A DNA stretch of 64,000 nt, taken from assembly GCF_900108035.1 (NCBI RefSeq), contig NZ_FNVS01000013.1, positions 1 to 64,000 of the forward strand, read 5' to 3'. Below, piece by piece: positions 17,344 through 28,057 of the stretch. The notes under the pieces are model-generated. The model did no database searches. It was not told where the DNA came from and was given only the letters and a program-made list of their open reading frames with translations. Source of the stretch: Parabacteroides chinchillae (lineage in GTDB: Bacteria; Bacteroidota; Bacteroidia; Bacteroidales; Tannerellaceae). The translations under genes were made by a program, and so were the position numbers. The stretch's first letter is position 1. Each line of letters begins with the position of its first letter.

Positions 17344-18498
17344 ATGGCCGAATCAAACTTTGTAGATTATGTAAAGATCTATTGCCGCTCGGGAAAGGGT
17401 GGAAGAGGATCTTCCCACTTTCGTCGCGAGAAATATATTCCGAAAGGAGGTCCCGACGGAGGCGACGGAGGGCGAGGAGGTCATGTGTATCTTCGTGGAA
17501 ACCGGAATTACTGGACGCTGCTGCACTTGAAGTTTGAACGTCATATAATGGCGACAAATGGTGAAGGTGGGAGTGCAAAACGCAGTTACGGCAAGGATGG
17601 CGAAGATCGTACCATTGAAGTCCCTTGTGGAACTGTTGTTTATGATGCCGATACCGGAGAGTTTATCTGCGATGTGACAGAAGACGGTCAGGAGGTTATG
17701 CTGCTGAAAGGCGGACGGGGCGGATTAGGTAACTGTCATTTCAAGACTTCTACCAATCAGGCTCCCCGTTATGCGCAACCAGGTGAACCGGCTCAGGAGA
17801 GAAAAATAATTCTTCAGTTAAAACTGTTGGCTGATGTTGGTTTAGTTGGGTTCCCGAACGCAGGTAAATCAACTTTGCTTTCTGTCGTTTCGGCTGCAAA
17901 ACCCAAAATTGCAAACTATCCTTTTACAACACTGGAGCCTAATTTAGGTATTGTAAGTTATCGTGATAACCGTTCGTTTGTAATGGCAGATATTCCCGGT
18001 ATTATAGAAGGTGCCAGTGAAGGCAAAGGCTTGGGGTTGCGTTTCCTTCGTCATATAGAACGTAATTCGTTACTTCTGTTTATGGTTCCTGCGGATGCTG
18101 ACGATATAAAGAAGGAGTATGAAATACTTCATAACGAACTGGTAAAATACAATCCTGAACTATTGGATAAACGCCGCGTGCTGGCTATTACTAAAAGTGA
18201 TATGCTGGACGATGAGCTGATAGAGGCACTTTCTGCCGATTTGCCGGAAGGTATTCCCCATGTGTTCATTTCTTCTGTTACGGGAATGGGTATTACAGAA
18301 TTGAAAGATATATTATGGAAAGAGTTGAACAAAGAAAACTTCCATGATGTAGAACGTATAGTTCATAAGAATATTGATGTAAATGCAATACTTCTGGATG
18401 ATGACGATGATGATTATGTTTTTCCTGAAGATGACGATGATCCCGAAGAAGATTATGAGGACTATGATTGGGACAAAGATGAAGATACTGAAAAATGA
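17344..18498 (+). CDS. obg: Obg-family GTPase
   Basis: 384 residues. Ribosome-associated GTPase for 50S assembly and stress control. The glycine-rich Obg fold spans about 1-158 ([13 protein letters not shown] at 34-46), the G domain about 159-330 with the G1 loop GFPNAGKST at 169-177 and the G4 motif TKSD. The C-terminal ~35 residues are extremely acidic (runs of D and E), replacing the OCT domain of other Obg proteins. It lies 14 bp after adk and overlaps pgeF by 20 bp. Confidence 0.95.
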   Translation: MAESNFVDYVKIYCRSGKGGRGSSHFRREKYIPKGGPDGGDGGRGGHVYLRGNRNYWTLLHLKFERHIMATNGEGGSAKRSYGKDGEDRTIEVPCGTVVYDADTGEFICDVTEDGQEVMLLKGGRGGLGNCHFKTSTNQAPRYAQPGEPAQERKIILQLKLLADVGLVGFPNAGKSTLLSVVSAAKPKIANYPFTTLEPNLGIVSYRDNRSFVMADIPGIIEGASEGKGLGLRFLRHIERNSLLLFMVPADADDIKKEYEILHNELVKYNPELLDKRRVLAITKSDMLDDELIEALSADLPEGIPHVFISSVTGMGITELKDILWKELNKENFHDVERIVHKNIDVNAILLDDDDDDYVFPEDDDDPEEDYEDYDWDKDEDTEK

Positions 18499-19294
18499 TA
18501 CATTGAAAGTGTTGCAGTTTTCCGGATTAAGCGGGTTCTGCAACACTTTTCATTTTGTTACGACCCGGCACGGAGGCGTGAGTAAGGGGAATTATGCAAC
18601 GATGAATCCGGGAATGTACTCCGGTGATGATTTGGGTTCTGTTCGGATGAATTTGGAATTTCTTTCGAGAGGAATTGGAATTTCTTCCGAATGTATTTTT
18701 TTCCCACATCAGGTTCATGGATGTGAAATATGCTCATTGGATGAATCTTTCTTATCTCTTCCCGGAAAAGAACAAACTGCTTTTTTAGACGGAGCGGATG
18801 CTTTGGTTACTGATGTGGCCGGTATATGCGTTGCTGTCTCTACGGCTGATTGTGTGCCTGTTTTACTTTATGCAGCAGATAAGAAGGTTGTGGCGGCAGT
18901 TCATGCCGGTTGGCGTGGAACGGTACAACAGATTGTGGCGAAAACGGTGTCTGTGTTAGTTGATGAATATGGTTGTAATCCATTGTCTGTTTTTGCAGGT
19001 ATCGCACCTTCTATTGGCAAAGAATCGTTTGAAGTAGGCGATGAAGTATTGGATGCTTTTATACAATCGGGTGTGGACGTGGAACGTATTGCTTATAGAA
19101 ATCCGATAACAGGTAAAGCCCATATTGACTTGTGGGAAGCAAATCGTATGCAGTTGTTGGACGCAGGCATTCCTTCTTCGCAGATCGAGGTCGCCGGAAT
19201 ATGTACATATACGCATTATAATGATTTTTTTTCTGCTCGCCGACTGGGAATAAAGAGTGGCAGGATATTATCCGGAATAATGATTAAAGACTGA
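18479..19294 (+). CDS. pgeF: Peptidoglycan editing factor / purine nucleoside phosphorylase (YfiH, PgeF)
   Basis: 271 residues, Cu-oxidase_4/laccase-domain family (YfiH). Members are reported to act on purine nucleosides or to keep peptidoglycan precursors clean. Diagnostic blocks: [24 protein letters not shown] and HAGWRGT with the metal-binding His and Cys residues. I place the start at ATG 18479 because the longer open frame (from 18383) is only the alternate reading of the acidic obg tail. The start overlaps the obg stop by 20 bp. Confidence 0.88.
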   Translation: MKILKNDTLKVLQFSGLSGFCNTFHFVTTRHGGVSKGNYATMNPGMYSGDDLGSVRMNLEFLSRGIGISSECIFFPHQVHGCEICSLDESFLSLPGKEQTAFLDGADALVTDVAGICVAVSTADCVPVLLYAADKKVVAAVHAGWRGTVQQIVAKTVSVLVDEYGCNPLSVFAGIAPSIGKESFEVGDEVLDAFIQSGVDVERIAYRNPITGKAHIDLWEANRMQLLDAGIPSSQIEVAGICTYTHYNDFFSARRLGIKSGRILSGIMIKD

Positions 19295-19301
19295 TAAACC
19301 T

Positions 19302-19991
19302 ATGATTCAAATTTCAATTTCTGAGGAAATAACTTTAGCTTGTCCTGATTTGCATGTATTGGCAATAGCTTGTGAGGTAAGAAATACGGAATCGGATCCA
19401 TTGCTGTGGGAAGAAATTAATCAAATGGAAAGTATTGTTTCTTCAACCACTAAACTGGAAGAAATAAACAAATGGCTTCCTATATTGGCCACACGCCAGG
19501 CATATAAGAAATTGGGTAAAGATCCGAATCGATATCGTCCGTCGGCAGAGGCTTTGCGTAGGCGTATTTTGCGCGGATTAGGTCTGTATAAGGTTGATAC
19601 GCTTGTCGATTTAATAAATCTTGTATCTATTAAAAGCGGATATTCTATCGGGGGATTTGATGCCGGTAAAATAGACGGAAATCTTATTTTGGGCGTTGGA
19701 AAAGAAGGAGAAATGTATCATGGTATTGGACGCGGCGAATTAAATATTGCGGGTTTGCCTGTATATCGCGATAACGTAGGAGGTATCGGAACTCCGACCA
19801 GTGACGAAGAACGGACTAAAATAGAAATGACAACCAAAAGCCTGTTAATGATTATAAATGGATATGCCGGAAAAGAAGGGCTGATAGAGGCTGGGAGTTA
19901 TGCAGCCAACTTGTTAAAAAGATATGTTTCAGCAATAAAAATTGAATCGGAGCTTATTTCTTTAAATAATAGAGTTAAAATAGTGTTATAA
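19302..19991 (+). CDS. B3/4 domain protein (tRNA-editing-like)
   Basis: 229 residues. Resembles the free-standing B3/B4 domain of phenylalanyl-tRNA synthetase beta subunits, the editing-site fold: RQAYKKLGKDPNRYRPSAEAL near 67-87, GGFDAGKIDG near 120, and a C-terminal GTPTSDEERT block. Such proteins may clear mischarged tRNA, but free-standing forms are poorly studied. It is 7 bp after pgeF and probably the last gene of the hpt/adk/obg/pgeF run. Confidence 0.8.
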   Translation: MIQISISEEITLACPDLHVLAIACEVRNTESDPLLWEEINQMESIVSSTTKLEEINKWLPILATRQAYKKLGKDPNRYRPSAEALRRRILRGLGLYKVDTLVDLINLVSIKSGYSIGGFDAGKIDGNLILGVGKEGEMYHGIGRGELNIAGLPVYRDNVGGIGTPTSDEERTKIEMTTKSLLMIINGYAGKEGLIEAGSYAANLLKRYVSAIKIESELISLNNRVKIVL

Positions 19992-20056
19992 TGGTATTAA
20001 TTATTGCATTGAAAGGTGAAAATGTATTATTTTTATGCTAAAAAACATCTATTTCC

Positions 20057-20086
20057 TTTTGTCTTAATTGATTAATCCCTAAATTT
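20057..20086 (+). promoter_or_regulatory. Promoter of the small wHTH gene
   Basis: TTTG (20057-20060), an 18-bp spacer, and TAAATTTG (20079-20086). Because TTG 20085 is part of the -7 box it cannot be the translation start; the ATG at 20115 is. Confidence 0.6.
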
Positions 20087-20114
20087 GCCACGTAAACAAA
20101 AAGAAATCAAAGAA

Positions 20115-20315
20115 ATGATTGAATTGATTGGTACAAATGCAGGTCTGGTTTGGAATATCTTAAACGGAGGCGGCAAAATGAGTGTTAAGGCAATTAAGAA
20201 AGCAACTAAGATCAAAGCAGAGAAAGATTTATATGCTGCATTTGGTTGGTTAGCCAAAGAAGGCAAATTAGCTTTTGAAGAAGTTGAAGGTGAAGTATTT
20301 GTTTCGCTGGTTTAA
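20115..20315 (+). CDS. Small winged helix-turn-helix protein (DUF2582-like)
   Basis: 66 residues: a single winged-helix domain with IGTNAGLVWNILN at the N-terminus, the SVKAIKKATKIK recognition-helix region and a C-terminal wing (KLAFEEVEGEVFVSLV). This matches the short DUF2582-type proteins common in Bacteroidales. It is monocistronic: its own promoter lies upstream and a strong terminator follows 27 bp after the stop. DNA binding is presumed from the fold; no target is known. Confidence 0.8.
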   Translation: MIELIGTNAGLVWNILNGGGKMSVKAIKKATKIKAEKDLYAAFGWLAKEGKLAFEEVEGEVFVSLV

Positions 20316-20342
20316 TAAGTGAAATAGACGAAAGATTTAAAG

Positions 20343-20375
20343 AAGGCTGTCTGATACCGATTAGACAGCCTTTTG
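20343..20375 (+). terminator. Rho-independent terminator after the wHTH gene
   Basis: AAGGCTGTCT (20343-20352) and AGACAGCCTT (20363-20372) form a perfect 10-bp stem with a 10-nt loop, followed by TTGTTT. Confidence 0.85.
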
Positions 20376-20458
20376 TTTATCCTTTTCTGTCAAAAAAAGG
20401 AGCAGATTGTTGCTTAATTCAATTCTAAAGTTTACTTTTGTCTAGAATTTGGTGTGAA

Positions 20459-20752
20459 ATGACCGAAGATCATAATAAATTGCTCGCTGTCTTTGAAGTA
20501 AGGGTTCGTGATTTGATAGCACTTTGTGAGAAGCAAAGGCGTAAAATTAACGAACTGGAAAAGGCTTTGGAAGTCAAGGATGTAGAATTACAGCAGGTGA
20601 AAGAAAAGATTGACGAATTAAATGCCAAGTGTGATAATATGCTAACGGCCAGGGTTGTTTCCGTAAGTGAAGGAGAGGCAAGAGGTGCCCGGATGCGATT
20701 ATCAAAATTAGTGCGGGAAGTAGACAAATGCATTGCACTATTAAATGAATAG
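20459..20752 (+). CDS. Coiled-coil protein encoded before zapA
   Basis: 97 residues, mostly one coiled coil: heptad-like RRKINELEKALEVKD and VKEKIDELNAK in the middle, then a short C-terminal helix with REVDKCIALLNE. Start taken at ATG 20459; the upstream extension from 20438 is short and unlike the rest. It lies 5 bp before zapA; a small coiled-coil gene is a common neighbour of zapA in Bacteroidetes. A role beside ZapA at the division site is plausible but only inferred from position. Confidence 0.75.
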   Translation: MTEDHNKLLAVFEVRVRDLIALCEKQRRKINELEKALEVKDVELQQVKEKIDELNAKCDNMLTARVVSVSEGEARGARMRLSKLVREVDKCIALLNE

Positions 20753-20757
20753 ACGCG

Positions 20758-21045
20758 ATGGATGACCCATTAGGTATACATTTAAATATAGCAGGTAAGA
20801 GTTATCCACTTACGATAGAACGTAAAGATGAAGAAATTTACCGGAAAGCGGAAGTTCGTGTCCGTGAGGTGGTTTCTCTTTATCATTCACGTTTTGGAAG
20901 TGATATGAAAGATTTGTTAGCCATGGCGGCTGTTCATCTGGCATTGCAGAATTTACAGTTGCGAGATAAGAATGATACAAGTCCTTTTACGGAGAAGATA
21001 CAACAACTTACAGCAGAGTTGGAGTCGTATCTGAAAGAGAAATAA
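20758..21045 (+). CDS. zapA: Cell division protein ZapA
   Basis: 95 residues. FtsZ-associated protein that bundles FtsZ filaments at the division ring. The N-terminal globular part (IHLNIAGKSYPLTIERKDEE) and C-terminal helical part (DLLAMAAVHLALQNL...) are typical. It follows the coiled-coil gene by 5 bp. A structured element with a terminator-like hairpin follows before rny. Confidence 0.88.
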   Translation: MDDPLGIHLNIAGKSYPLTIERKDEEIYRKAEVRVREVVSLYHSRFGSDMKDLLAMAAVHLALQNLQLRDKNDTSPFTEKIQQLTAELESYLKEK

Positions 21046-21077
21046 ATTGTATGTCATACTGTAAGGAGTAGTTTTCC

Positions 21078-21124
21078 GCACTGCTTTACACGGAAGTTAC
21101 CGTGTAATCGTAGTGCTTTTTTTG
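21078..21124 (+). terminator. Terminator-like hairpin between zapA and rny
   Basis: GCACT (21078-21082) pairs with AGTGC (21112-21116), and inside them TTACACGG pairs with CCGTGTAA around a 6-nt loop; eight T residues follow (21117-21124). It could end the zapA transcript, attenuate rny, or be the 3' end of a small RNA beginning near 21046; the sequence alone does not decide. Confidence 0.75.
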
Positions 21125-21157
21125 TATATAAAATAATGAATTAAAATTATTAGTTAA

Positions 21158-22693
21158 ATGGGAGTGTATATAATCATATCAATGGTAACCTTCTTAGTAG
21201 GAGGATTACTAGTATGGGTTGGTATGCGTTTCCTTTTGAAGTCCAAGTATGATTCCATACTTCATGAGGCGGAAAAGGAGGCTGAGGTAATAAAGAAAAA
21301 TAAATTGCTTGAAGTAAAGGAGAAATTCTTGCATTTAAAGGCTGATCTGGAAAAGCAAGTATCTCAACGCAATGCTAAAATCCAATCTGTAGAAACAAAA
21401 CTGAAACAGAAAGAACTGACAATCAATCAGCGCCAGGAAGAACTTCAACGTAAGAATTCGGAAGTTGAAGTTGTAAAAGAGAATTTGGCATCTCAATTGG
21501 AAATCATAGAAAAGAAAAAGCAGGAACTTGAAAAACTTCATCAAAAAGAGGTAGAACATCTGGAAACTCTTTCCGGATTATCGGCAGACGAAGCAAAAGA
21601 ACGCCTGATAGAATCGTTGAAAGATGAAGCAAAATCCCAGGCAGCTTCCTTTATCAGCGAGATTGTAGAAGAAGCTAAAATGACGGCTAATAAAGAAGCC
21701 AAGAAAATAGTAATACAATCTATTCAACGTGTGGCAACGGAAACTGCAATAGAAAACTCTATTACTGTTTTCCATATAGAATCAGATGAAATAAAAGGAC
21801 GTATAATTGGTCGTGAAGGTCGTAATATTCGTGCTTTGGAAGCTGCAACAGGTATTGAGATTGTTGTGGATGATACTCCGGAAGCAATTGTCCTTTCCGG
21901 CTTTGATCCGGTTCGTCGCGAAATAGCACGTTTGGCTCTGCATCAGTTAGTACAGGATGGACGTATTCATCCGGCACGCATTGAAGAAGTTGTGACGAAA
22001 GTGAAAAAACAGGTTGAGGACGAAGTCGTTGAAACCGGTAAGCGTACTGTAATTGATTTGGGCGTACATGGTTTGCACCCGGAACTGATACGAATGATAG
22101 GTAAAATGAAATACCGTTCGTCTTACGGTCAGAATTTGTTGCAGCATGCCCGTGAAACAGCGAATTTATGTGCAGTGATGGCTTCTGAGTTGGGTTTGAA
22201 TCCGAAAAAAGCAAAACGTGCAGGATTGTTGCATGATATAGGTAAGGTGCCTGATGATGAACCGGAATTGCCACACGCAATATTGGGTATGAAGTTATGT
22301 GAGAAATATAAAGAGAAACCGGATATTTGCAATGCTGTAGGTGCTCACCACGATGAAGTGGAGATGCAGACGTTGCTGGCACCTATTGTACAGGTTTGCG
22401 ATGCTATTTCCGGTGCTCGCCCAGGTGCTCGTCGTGAGATTGTTGAAGCTTATATCAAACGTTTGAACGATCTGGAACAGCTGGCGTTGTCTTATCCGGG
22501 TGTTGTTAAGACTTATGCAATTCAGGCAGGACGCGAACTTCGTGTTATTGTAGGAGCAGATAAGATTGACGATAAAGACACCGAAAACTTATCTACCGAA
22601 ATTGCAAAGAAGATTCAGGATGAAATGACATATCCGGGTCAGGTTAAGATTACGGTTATCCGTGAAACACGAGCTGTAAGTTATGCTAAGTAA
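21158..22693 (+). CDS. rny: Ribonuclease Y
   Basis: 511 residues. Membrane-anchored endoribonuclease starting mRNA decay. It has an N-terminal membrane helix (about 2-25), a long coiled coil to about 190, a KH domain with [15 protein letters not shown] near 208-222, and an HD domain with [12 protein letters not shown] near 350 as the metal site. Full length for the family. A terminator follows 35 bp after the stop. Confidence 0.96.
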   Translation: MGVYIIISMVTFLVGGLLVWVGMRFLLKSKYDSILHEAEKEAEVIKKNKLLEVKEKFLHLKADLEKQVSQRNAKIQSVETKLKQKELTINQRQEELQRKNSEVEVVKENLASQLEIIEKKKQELEKLHQKEVEHLETLSGLSADEAKERLIESLKDEAKSQAASFISEIVEEAKMTANKEAKKIVIQSIQRVATETAIENSITVFHIESDEIKGRIIGREGRNIRALEAATGIEIVVDDTPEAIVLSGFDPVRREIARLALHQLVQDGRIHPARIEEVVTKVKKQVEDEVVETGKRTVIDLGVHGLHPELIRMIGKMKYRSSYGQNLLQHARETANLCAVMASELGLNPKKAKRAGLLHDIGKVPDDEPELPHAILGMKLCEKYKEKPDICNAVGAHHDEVEMQTLLAPIVQVCDAISGARPGARREIVEAYIKRLNDLEQLALSYPGVVKTYAIQAGRELRVIVGADKIDDKDTENLSTEIAKKIQDEMTYPGQVKITVIRETRAVSYAK

Positions 22694-22727
22694 TAAGTAA
22701 GACCGGATTTGGTTTTAGTAAAATAAG

Positions 22728-22766
22728 AAAAAAAGATCGTCTCGGTATTGGGGCGATCTTTTTTTC
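22728..22766 (+). terminator. Terminator of rny
   Basis: AAAAAAAGATCG (22728-22739) and CGATCTTTTTTT (22754-22765) form a 12-bp stem with a 14-nt loop. Confidence 0.85.
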
Positions 22767-22829
22767 TTTATTATTTATGTTTTTGTCCAATGCAGCAATA
22801 TTTCCTGAATAATCGGATAGGTAAATAAT

Positions 22830-22866
22830 AAAACAGGGCGTCCGACAACGGAACGCCCTGTTTTGT
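22830..22866 (-). terminator. Terminator of the SusD/lipoprotein operon (works on both strands)
   Basis: AAAACAGGGCGT (22830-22841) and ACGCCCTGTTTT (22853-22864) form a perfect 12-bp stem. It lies 18 bp after the stop of the minus-strand lipoprotein gene and is T-tailed in both directions. Confidence 0.85.
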
Positions 22867-22883
22867 TTAAGAGAGAGTGTGTG

Positions 22884-23396
22884 TTAGTAATCTTCGCCAG
22901 CCCAACCGGTCTTACGGAAGCCTTTAATTGTTAATGTTTCTCCCGGGTACTTTGAATTTGTCATTGTAAATTCGATAGCATCTGCCTTGTGCCCTGTAGG
23001 AGTGTCGTAACCATTTAAAGTAACTTTACCGTTAGTAACAGAGACTGTTGATGCAGATGTTGCTCCGTCTTGTGAATCTACCAGATTCTGGATGTTTTCT
23101 CCGCCGAAATCTTTTGCTGCTACGTTACAGTTTACTTTACTAAGAATACCATAATTATTTGCTGCAGCCCCCATTTTTATCCACATTTTATCGGTCGCGT
23201 TGTCAGAGGTGTTATACGTATTGCAGGTTACTTTTTCTTTTATAGCCTGACCGCTTGCATCGTAAACGTTTACAACCCATTCTCCGCATAAAGGATAGAT
23301 TACGGAATATTCGGTTTCGTAATCACCATAAGTTTCACATGCAGTAAAAGTGATTACTGCCAGTAATGCTATTAATATCTTTTTGATCTGTTTCAT
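22884..23396 (-). CDS. SusD-associated lipid-binding-like lipoprotein
   Basis: 170 residues with a lipoprotein signal (LLAVITFTAC, Cys at about 20). The mature part begins ETYGDYETEYSVIYPLCGEW and has a small beta-rich body, resembling the lipid-binding putative hydrolase family (Lipid_bd) often encoded last in susCD operons. It is 42 bp downstream of the susD gene and ends at a strong terminator. Probably a surface-exposed accessory of the SusCD pair; ligand unknown. Confidence 0.7.
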   Translation of the reverse strand: MKQIKKILIALLAVITFTACETYGDYETEYSVIYPLCGEWVVNVYDASGQAIKEKVTCNTYNTSDNATDKMWIKMGAAANNYGILSKVNCNVAAKDFGGENIQNLVDSQDGATSASTVSVTNGKVTLNGYDTPTGHKADAIEFTMTNSKYPGETLTIKGFRKTGWAGEDY

Positions 23397-23437
23397 ATTG
23401 ATTCTCTTAATACATTAATAATAACGTGCTATATTTG

Positions 23438-24916
23438 TTACTTATGCCACCATTGTTTTTCCTGCAAAGGAATTACTGGAGGTGTGTTTGTGTTATAATC
23501 AGATGAGCCTTTTGGGTAAAGCAGACGACGAGGATATTCGCCGGCTCCCAGAGCTGAACCGATACAAGGTGTCAGATTTCCCCATACATACCCTTCTTCG
23601 TCGGGGAAAGTTGTTCCCAGCGCAGGTATTCCGGTACGATTGATGTCGAACCATGAATCCCAAGCCTGGCAACGGGTTGCAGCAATCCACTTCTGAGTCA
23701 AGATGCTTGTTAGCATAGATTGTTGATCTTTGCTGTTGAATGCATAAGCACCACCGTCTGCAATGAAAGATGAAGCGTCTTTGCCCCAACGTTCGAATGC
23801 TAAAGTAACACCTTTGTTGTAGTTTTCTTTGGCTTTATCTGCGTTGCTCAGGCGGGTATAAGCCTCAGCTTTCAGGAATGCAACTTCTGCAGCAGACATT
23901 AAATAAACCGGATCGGTTGGCTCAAGAACAACGATAGATACTTGGTTTGTCTTTAGCTCTGTAGGCCTGTCTCCGCATTTTAATGAGGTTGTGCCGGATC
24001 CATCTTCATTAGGATTAAAGAAGTCATTTAAACGGGGATCGTTGAATTTTTTCATGTATTCGCAAAGGGTTGCACATGCGCGAATGTTGTTATTGGTATT
24101 CAACTTACGGCGGTCGTTTTCATACAACGGATTTGATTTGTTTTCCAAATCCATGAAGAGATCCATTTTTGCATCGACTGTCAGCAAATCATTTTCATTC
24201 AGCAGAGATTCTATGGCTGCTTTATTGGCATTGAAATCTCTCATCAACAGTTTTAGTTTCAAACTCTTTGCAAAAGAAACCCATTTAGACATGTCCGTAC
24301 CTTTAGAGGTTCCAAAGATGTAGTCCTGAGTTGAAAGAGATGGAAGAGATGGGGCGGATAACTCTCCGGACTTAGCGATAACTTCGTCCAGCATGGCAAT
24401 TAATCCGGGATAAACAACTGTTTTACTGTCGTCAAATTTCGGATTCAAAATACCTTCGTCGGCTTTTAATGCTTCAGTGAAAGGGATAGACCCGTATGTG
24501 TCGACCAGGAAATGATAGTTGAAAGCCATCATAACCTTTGCTGCCGCCCAATAATTCCAGGCTTTTTCTTCTTCAGCTTTCTTTATAACCAGGTCAAGAT
24601 CGGGCAAAGATATTGAATAAGGGATAGACCATAAACGTCCATCTGCCGAGTTGGTGATACTGTAATTGCAAATAGTGTTATATTGGTTTGATGTTTGCCC
24701 TTGCATATAATGCTGAGACCACATGCCGCCATACAGTTCATAAATGCTACCTAATACGGAAGCGGTTGATGCTATACCGGAAGGAAGCAGAGATGTATAA
24801 GATACTTCTGCCGGATAGTTGGGGTTATCGTTTATATCCAGATAATCGCTGCAGGCTGTGTTAGACAGAAGCAGACAACTAATCAACCCTGTATATAATA
24901 AATTCAATCTTTTCAT
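23438..24916 (-). CDS. SusD/RagB family nutrient-binding lipoprotein
   Basis: 492 residues. Outer-membrane lid protein that binds a substrate over its SusC partner. The lipoprotein signal ends in LLLSNTACSDYLDIN (Cys near 22), followed by NPN and TPR-like helical repeats; the C-terminal part carries RRLLYPKGSSDYN and a Trp-rich end (EKQWWHK) seen in the SusD-like_2 group. It follows the damaged susC gene by 24 bp. If that susC is inactive, this lipoprotein has no obvious partner here. Confidence 0.92.
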   Translation of the reverse strand: MKRLNLLYTGLISCLLLSNTACSDYLDINDNPNYPAEVSYTSLLPSGIASTASVLGSIYELYGGMWSQHYMQGQTSNQYNTICNYSITNSADGRLWSIPYSISLPDLDLVIKKAEEEKAWNYWAAAKVMMAFNYHFLVDTYGSIPFTEALKADEGILNPKFDDSKTVVYPGLIAMLDEVIAKSGELSAPSLPSLSTQDYIFGTSKGTDMSKWVSFAKSLKLKLLMRDFNANKAAIESLLNENDLLTVDAKMDLFMDLENKSNPLYENDRRKLNTNNNIRACATLCEYMKKFNDPRLNDFFNPNEDGSGTTSLKCGDRPTELKTNQVSIVVLEPTDPVYLMSAAEVAFLKAEAYTRLSNADKAKENYNKGVTLAFERWGKDASSFIADGGAYAFNSKDQQSMLTSILTQKWIAATRCQAWDSWFDINRTGIPALGTTFPDEEGYVWGNLTPCIGSALGAGEYPRRLLYPKGSSDYNTNTPPVIPLQEKQWWHK

Positions 24917-24940
24917 ATTGTCTTTTATTTATCTAGTTAC

Positions 24941-27898
24941 TTAAAATGTTACTTTCACACCACCACCAAATGTGCGTGTTGTTGGAGCAGCTGCAAATTC
25001 ACCAAGTTCAGAACGGATATCGTTACCATAGTTGGTTGATTCGGGGTCTACAAAGTTGTTCTTTTTAGGTGTCCACATAAATAAGTTACGTCCTATTAAG
25101 CTTACTTGTAATGCTGTCAACGGAGTTTTCTTAATTATACTTTTAGGGAAACTATAAGATAAGGTTATTTCTCTTAATTTCAGATAGTCTTTTGGTAATA
25201 CCCAATTGCGGAACTGGTCTTTGTTAGATGCATTATTCCAGTAATTGTACATGTTTGAACGGCTAACAGGTATATTGTTTTCTACATATTGTCCGTTCAC
25301 AACTTTTACGGAATTAGGAATAACGAATGACTGGCGATCGTTATAAGCAGTCATCGTTGAGTTTCCGGAGAAGGTCAGCAATTGTGAAGTATAAGAATAG
25401 AAATAGCCGCCATTTCTCCAATCGAGAACTGCACCTAAAGTAAATCCTTTCCAACTCAGACGTGTGTTAAAGCCCATCAGGAAGTTGGGGGTAGAAGAAC
25501 CGATAATGTCCTTTTCTCCGGCAGCAATCTGGGGAAGACCAGCACTTGTAACAATGACCTTACCGTCATCCGTTGTTGCAACCTTTGGCACTTTGAATAT
25601 ACCTAAAGGTTCGCCTACCTTGGCAACAAGGTCTACATCATATCCACTCTTCAATACATATTCGTCTACACCGTCCCAGAGTTCTTTTACTTCACTCCAG
25701 TTTTTTGTAAATGTAGCTCCAATTTCCCATTCCCAGTCTTTTGTCTGGATAGGAATAACACTGAATGCAATTTCTACACCGTGATTGTTAACCTTACCCA
25801 CATTACGGGTCATACTCGTGTATCTGGTTTCGGGAGCTAAAGCGGCAGAAATAATCTGGTCTTTTGTATCCTTATTATAATAAGCGATATCGAAATTGAT
25901 ACGGTTGTTCCACATGTGGGTAGTTAAACCAAATTCCAATTCGGTTGTTGTTTCGGGTTTCAGTCCCGTGTTGGGCATGACATTGTATTCAGTCATACCC
26001 ATTGTGCTGTTGATAGGCAGGTATAAACTACCAAAGCCTAAACTGACTTGTGTCGGGATATAATAACTGGATGTTCTGTACACCGGTGCATCATTACCTG
26101 TTTTACCCCAGGCTGCACGAACTTTCAGGAAGTTCAAAGCATCACTTTGCAGTTCAGGGAACAATTCGGTTAAAATTAAAGAAGTATTTAAACCTCCGTA
26201 GAAGAAACTGTTTTTACCTTTAGGTAATGTTGACGACCAGTCGTTACGCAATGATGCATTAACAAACCAGAAGTTCTTATATCCAAATTCGGCTTGAGCG
26301 AACAAACCGATCAAACGGCGGTTTTCTTCACGGGTTGTTGTAATAGGTTTGTCTGCTCCATTTTCCAGGTTGAACCAATCTTCTTGTTGTAATCCGTACA
26401 GATACGAATCTATATAAGAGAATGTACGGGTGTTTAAGTTCCATCCAATCAGACCATTAATATTTATGTCTTCTCCAATTTTGTAATCGGCATTCAAATA
26501 GGCTGTAGCATCGATTTGTCCGCTGTATTCGCGGCGTTCGGTATAAGATCCGGCTTCTTCTTTCTTTCCGCCTATACTACTCCAGGAACCGGGAGAGTAG
26601 GTTGCTTTCTGGTTCCATTTTTGTTGACGGGAATTTGAGAAATCACCTCCTAAACGTCCTACGGCTTTTAAACCTTCCATAATATCAAATGCAACTTCTA
26701 TCTTACCGTAAATGCGGTCGTCTTGAAATTGATTTTTGTTGTTTGCCAATACCCAATACGGGTTTGTTGCGTAAGCCGTATAGAAGTTATCCGTATTATA
26801 GTACGGGTTATTGTAATCTTTCATGTCAGAGATGCTTACATCGGTAGCATGCTGAAGAATTTCCTGGAACATGGTTGCACCTTGTCCGCCTTGTCCTGTA
26901 CTAGGACGGGTAATGTCTTTGCGAACATAGTTGAAGTTAATTTCAGAATAGAAACGTTTGTACTTGGCATTACCTCTTAAAGAAATAGTGTTACGTTGAT
27001 ACTTGTCGGCGTCCATCGGCATTACGCCTGTAGATGTTACATTACCGTATGAAGCAACCAAACCCAGTTTATCATTACCCATACGAACGGAAACGTTGTT
27101 GTTGGTTTCAAAGCCTGTTTGATAAAAATCACGCATGTTGTTTTCTACATAAGAGAATGGCTTTGTTAATGGTGTCAGATTCCCTGGTGTTCCGTCAGAG
27201 AATGCACCCCAAGCGTGCTCACGTCCGTCTAATACGGGACCCCATGATCCGTTTTCCATAGGGCTCCAGTCCGGCCAACCCTGACCGAATCTGTTTTGAG
27301 TTTGCGGAACGCGTAACACATTAGACCCCATGAAAGTTCCGTCGTAAGTTACAGTGAGTTTTTCTGAGCTGGCGCGTTTGGTTGTGATCATAATCACACC
27401 GTTTGCTGCACGCGAGCCGTATAGTGCTGTAGCGGAGGCACCTTTTAAAACTGTAACAGATTCTACATCTTCCGGGTTAATATCATTTGCAGCATTACCG
27501 AAGTCTACAGTATTATTTAGTGCTGTCGATTCAGTACCACTGCCGGAAAATTCGTTCATAATAGGTACACCATCAACAACATATAAAGGTTGGTTAGCAT
27601 CAAAAGAGCTGATACCACGAACGATAACCTTTTGTGCAGAGCCGGTACCTCCGGCATTTGTGATGTTAATACCGGCAACTTTACCAGTCAAACCGGTCAT
27701 AACAGAACCGGATTTTGCTGCTACCAGATCGTCACTTTTGATGGTAGAAGCTGCGTAACCCAAGGCTTTTTCCTGCTTTTTCATACCGATTGCAGTAACT
27801 ACTACTTCTTCAATGTTCTGCGATCCGGCTTGTAAAACAATGTTTAAGGTTGGTTGAACAGGGACTTCGCGAGTTATCATACCAACATAAGAGATCAC
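24941..27898 (-). pseudogene. SusC/RagA TonB-linked outer-membrane protein, 5' end missing
   Basis: The open frame gives 985 residues but begins at the very end of the CarboxypepD_reg-like domain (ISYVGM...VPVQPTLNIVL), lacking the signal peptide and ~80 N-terminal residues present in the other SusC proteins here. The TonB plug (EEVVVTAIGM, then VDGVPIMNEFSG) and the 22-strand barrel with its C-terminal FGGGVKVTF are intact. Just upstream, a start-like ATG at 27947 (MKKFVLQK...) runs into the same DNA one base out of frame and ends at a stop, and the repeated GTTCTGCAAA (period 20) marks the joint. I infer a deletion between short repeats. Without a signal peptide the product cannot reach the outer membrane. 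Confidence 0.75.
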
Positions 27899-28057
27899 CA
27901 GAGTCTTTGCAGAACATAATTAGTTTTTGCAGAACAAATTTTTTCATATCGTATAAAACTATTATCTGATTATATTTTGCTTATTTCTTCCTTGCTTTTA
28001 TTTTCAGCACTCAGACAATTTAGAGAAAAGTATAGGAATATATATTCATTTAAGCTT

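Noticed and set aside
18383-18478. Long N-terminal extension of pgeF
   Set aside because: Methionine-rich translation of the obg acidic tail in another frame; the family start fits ATG 18479.
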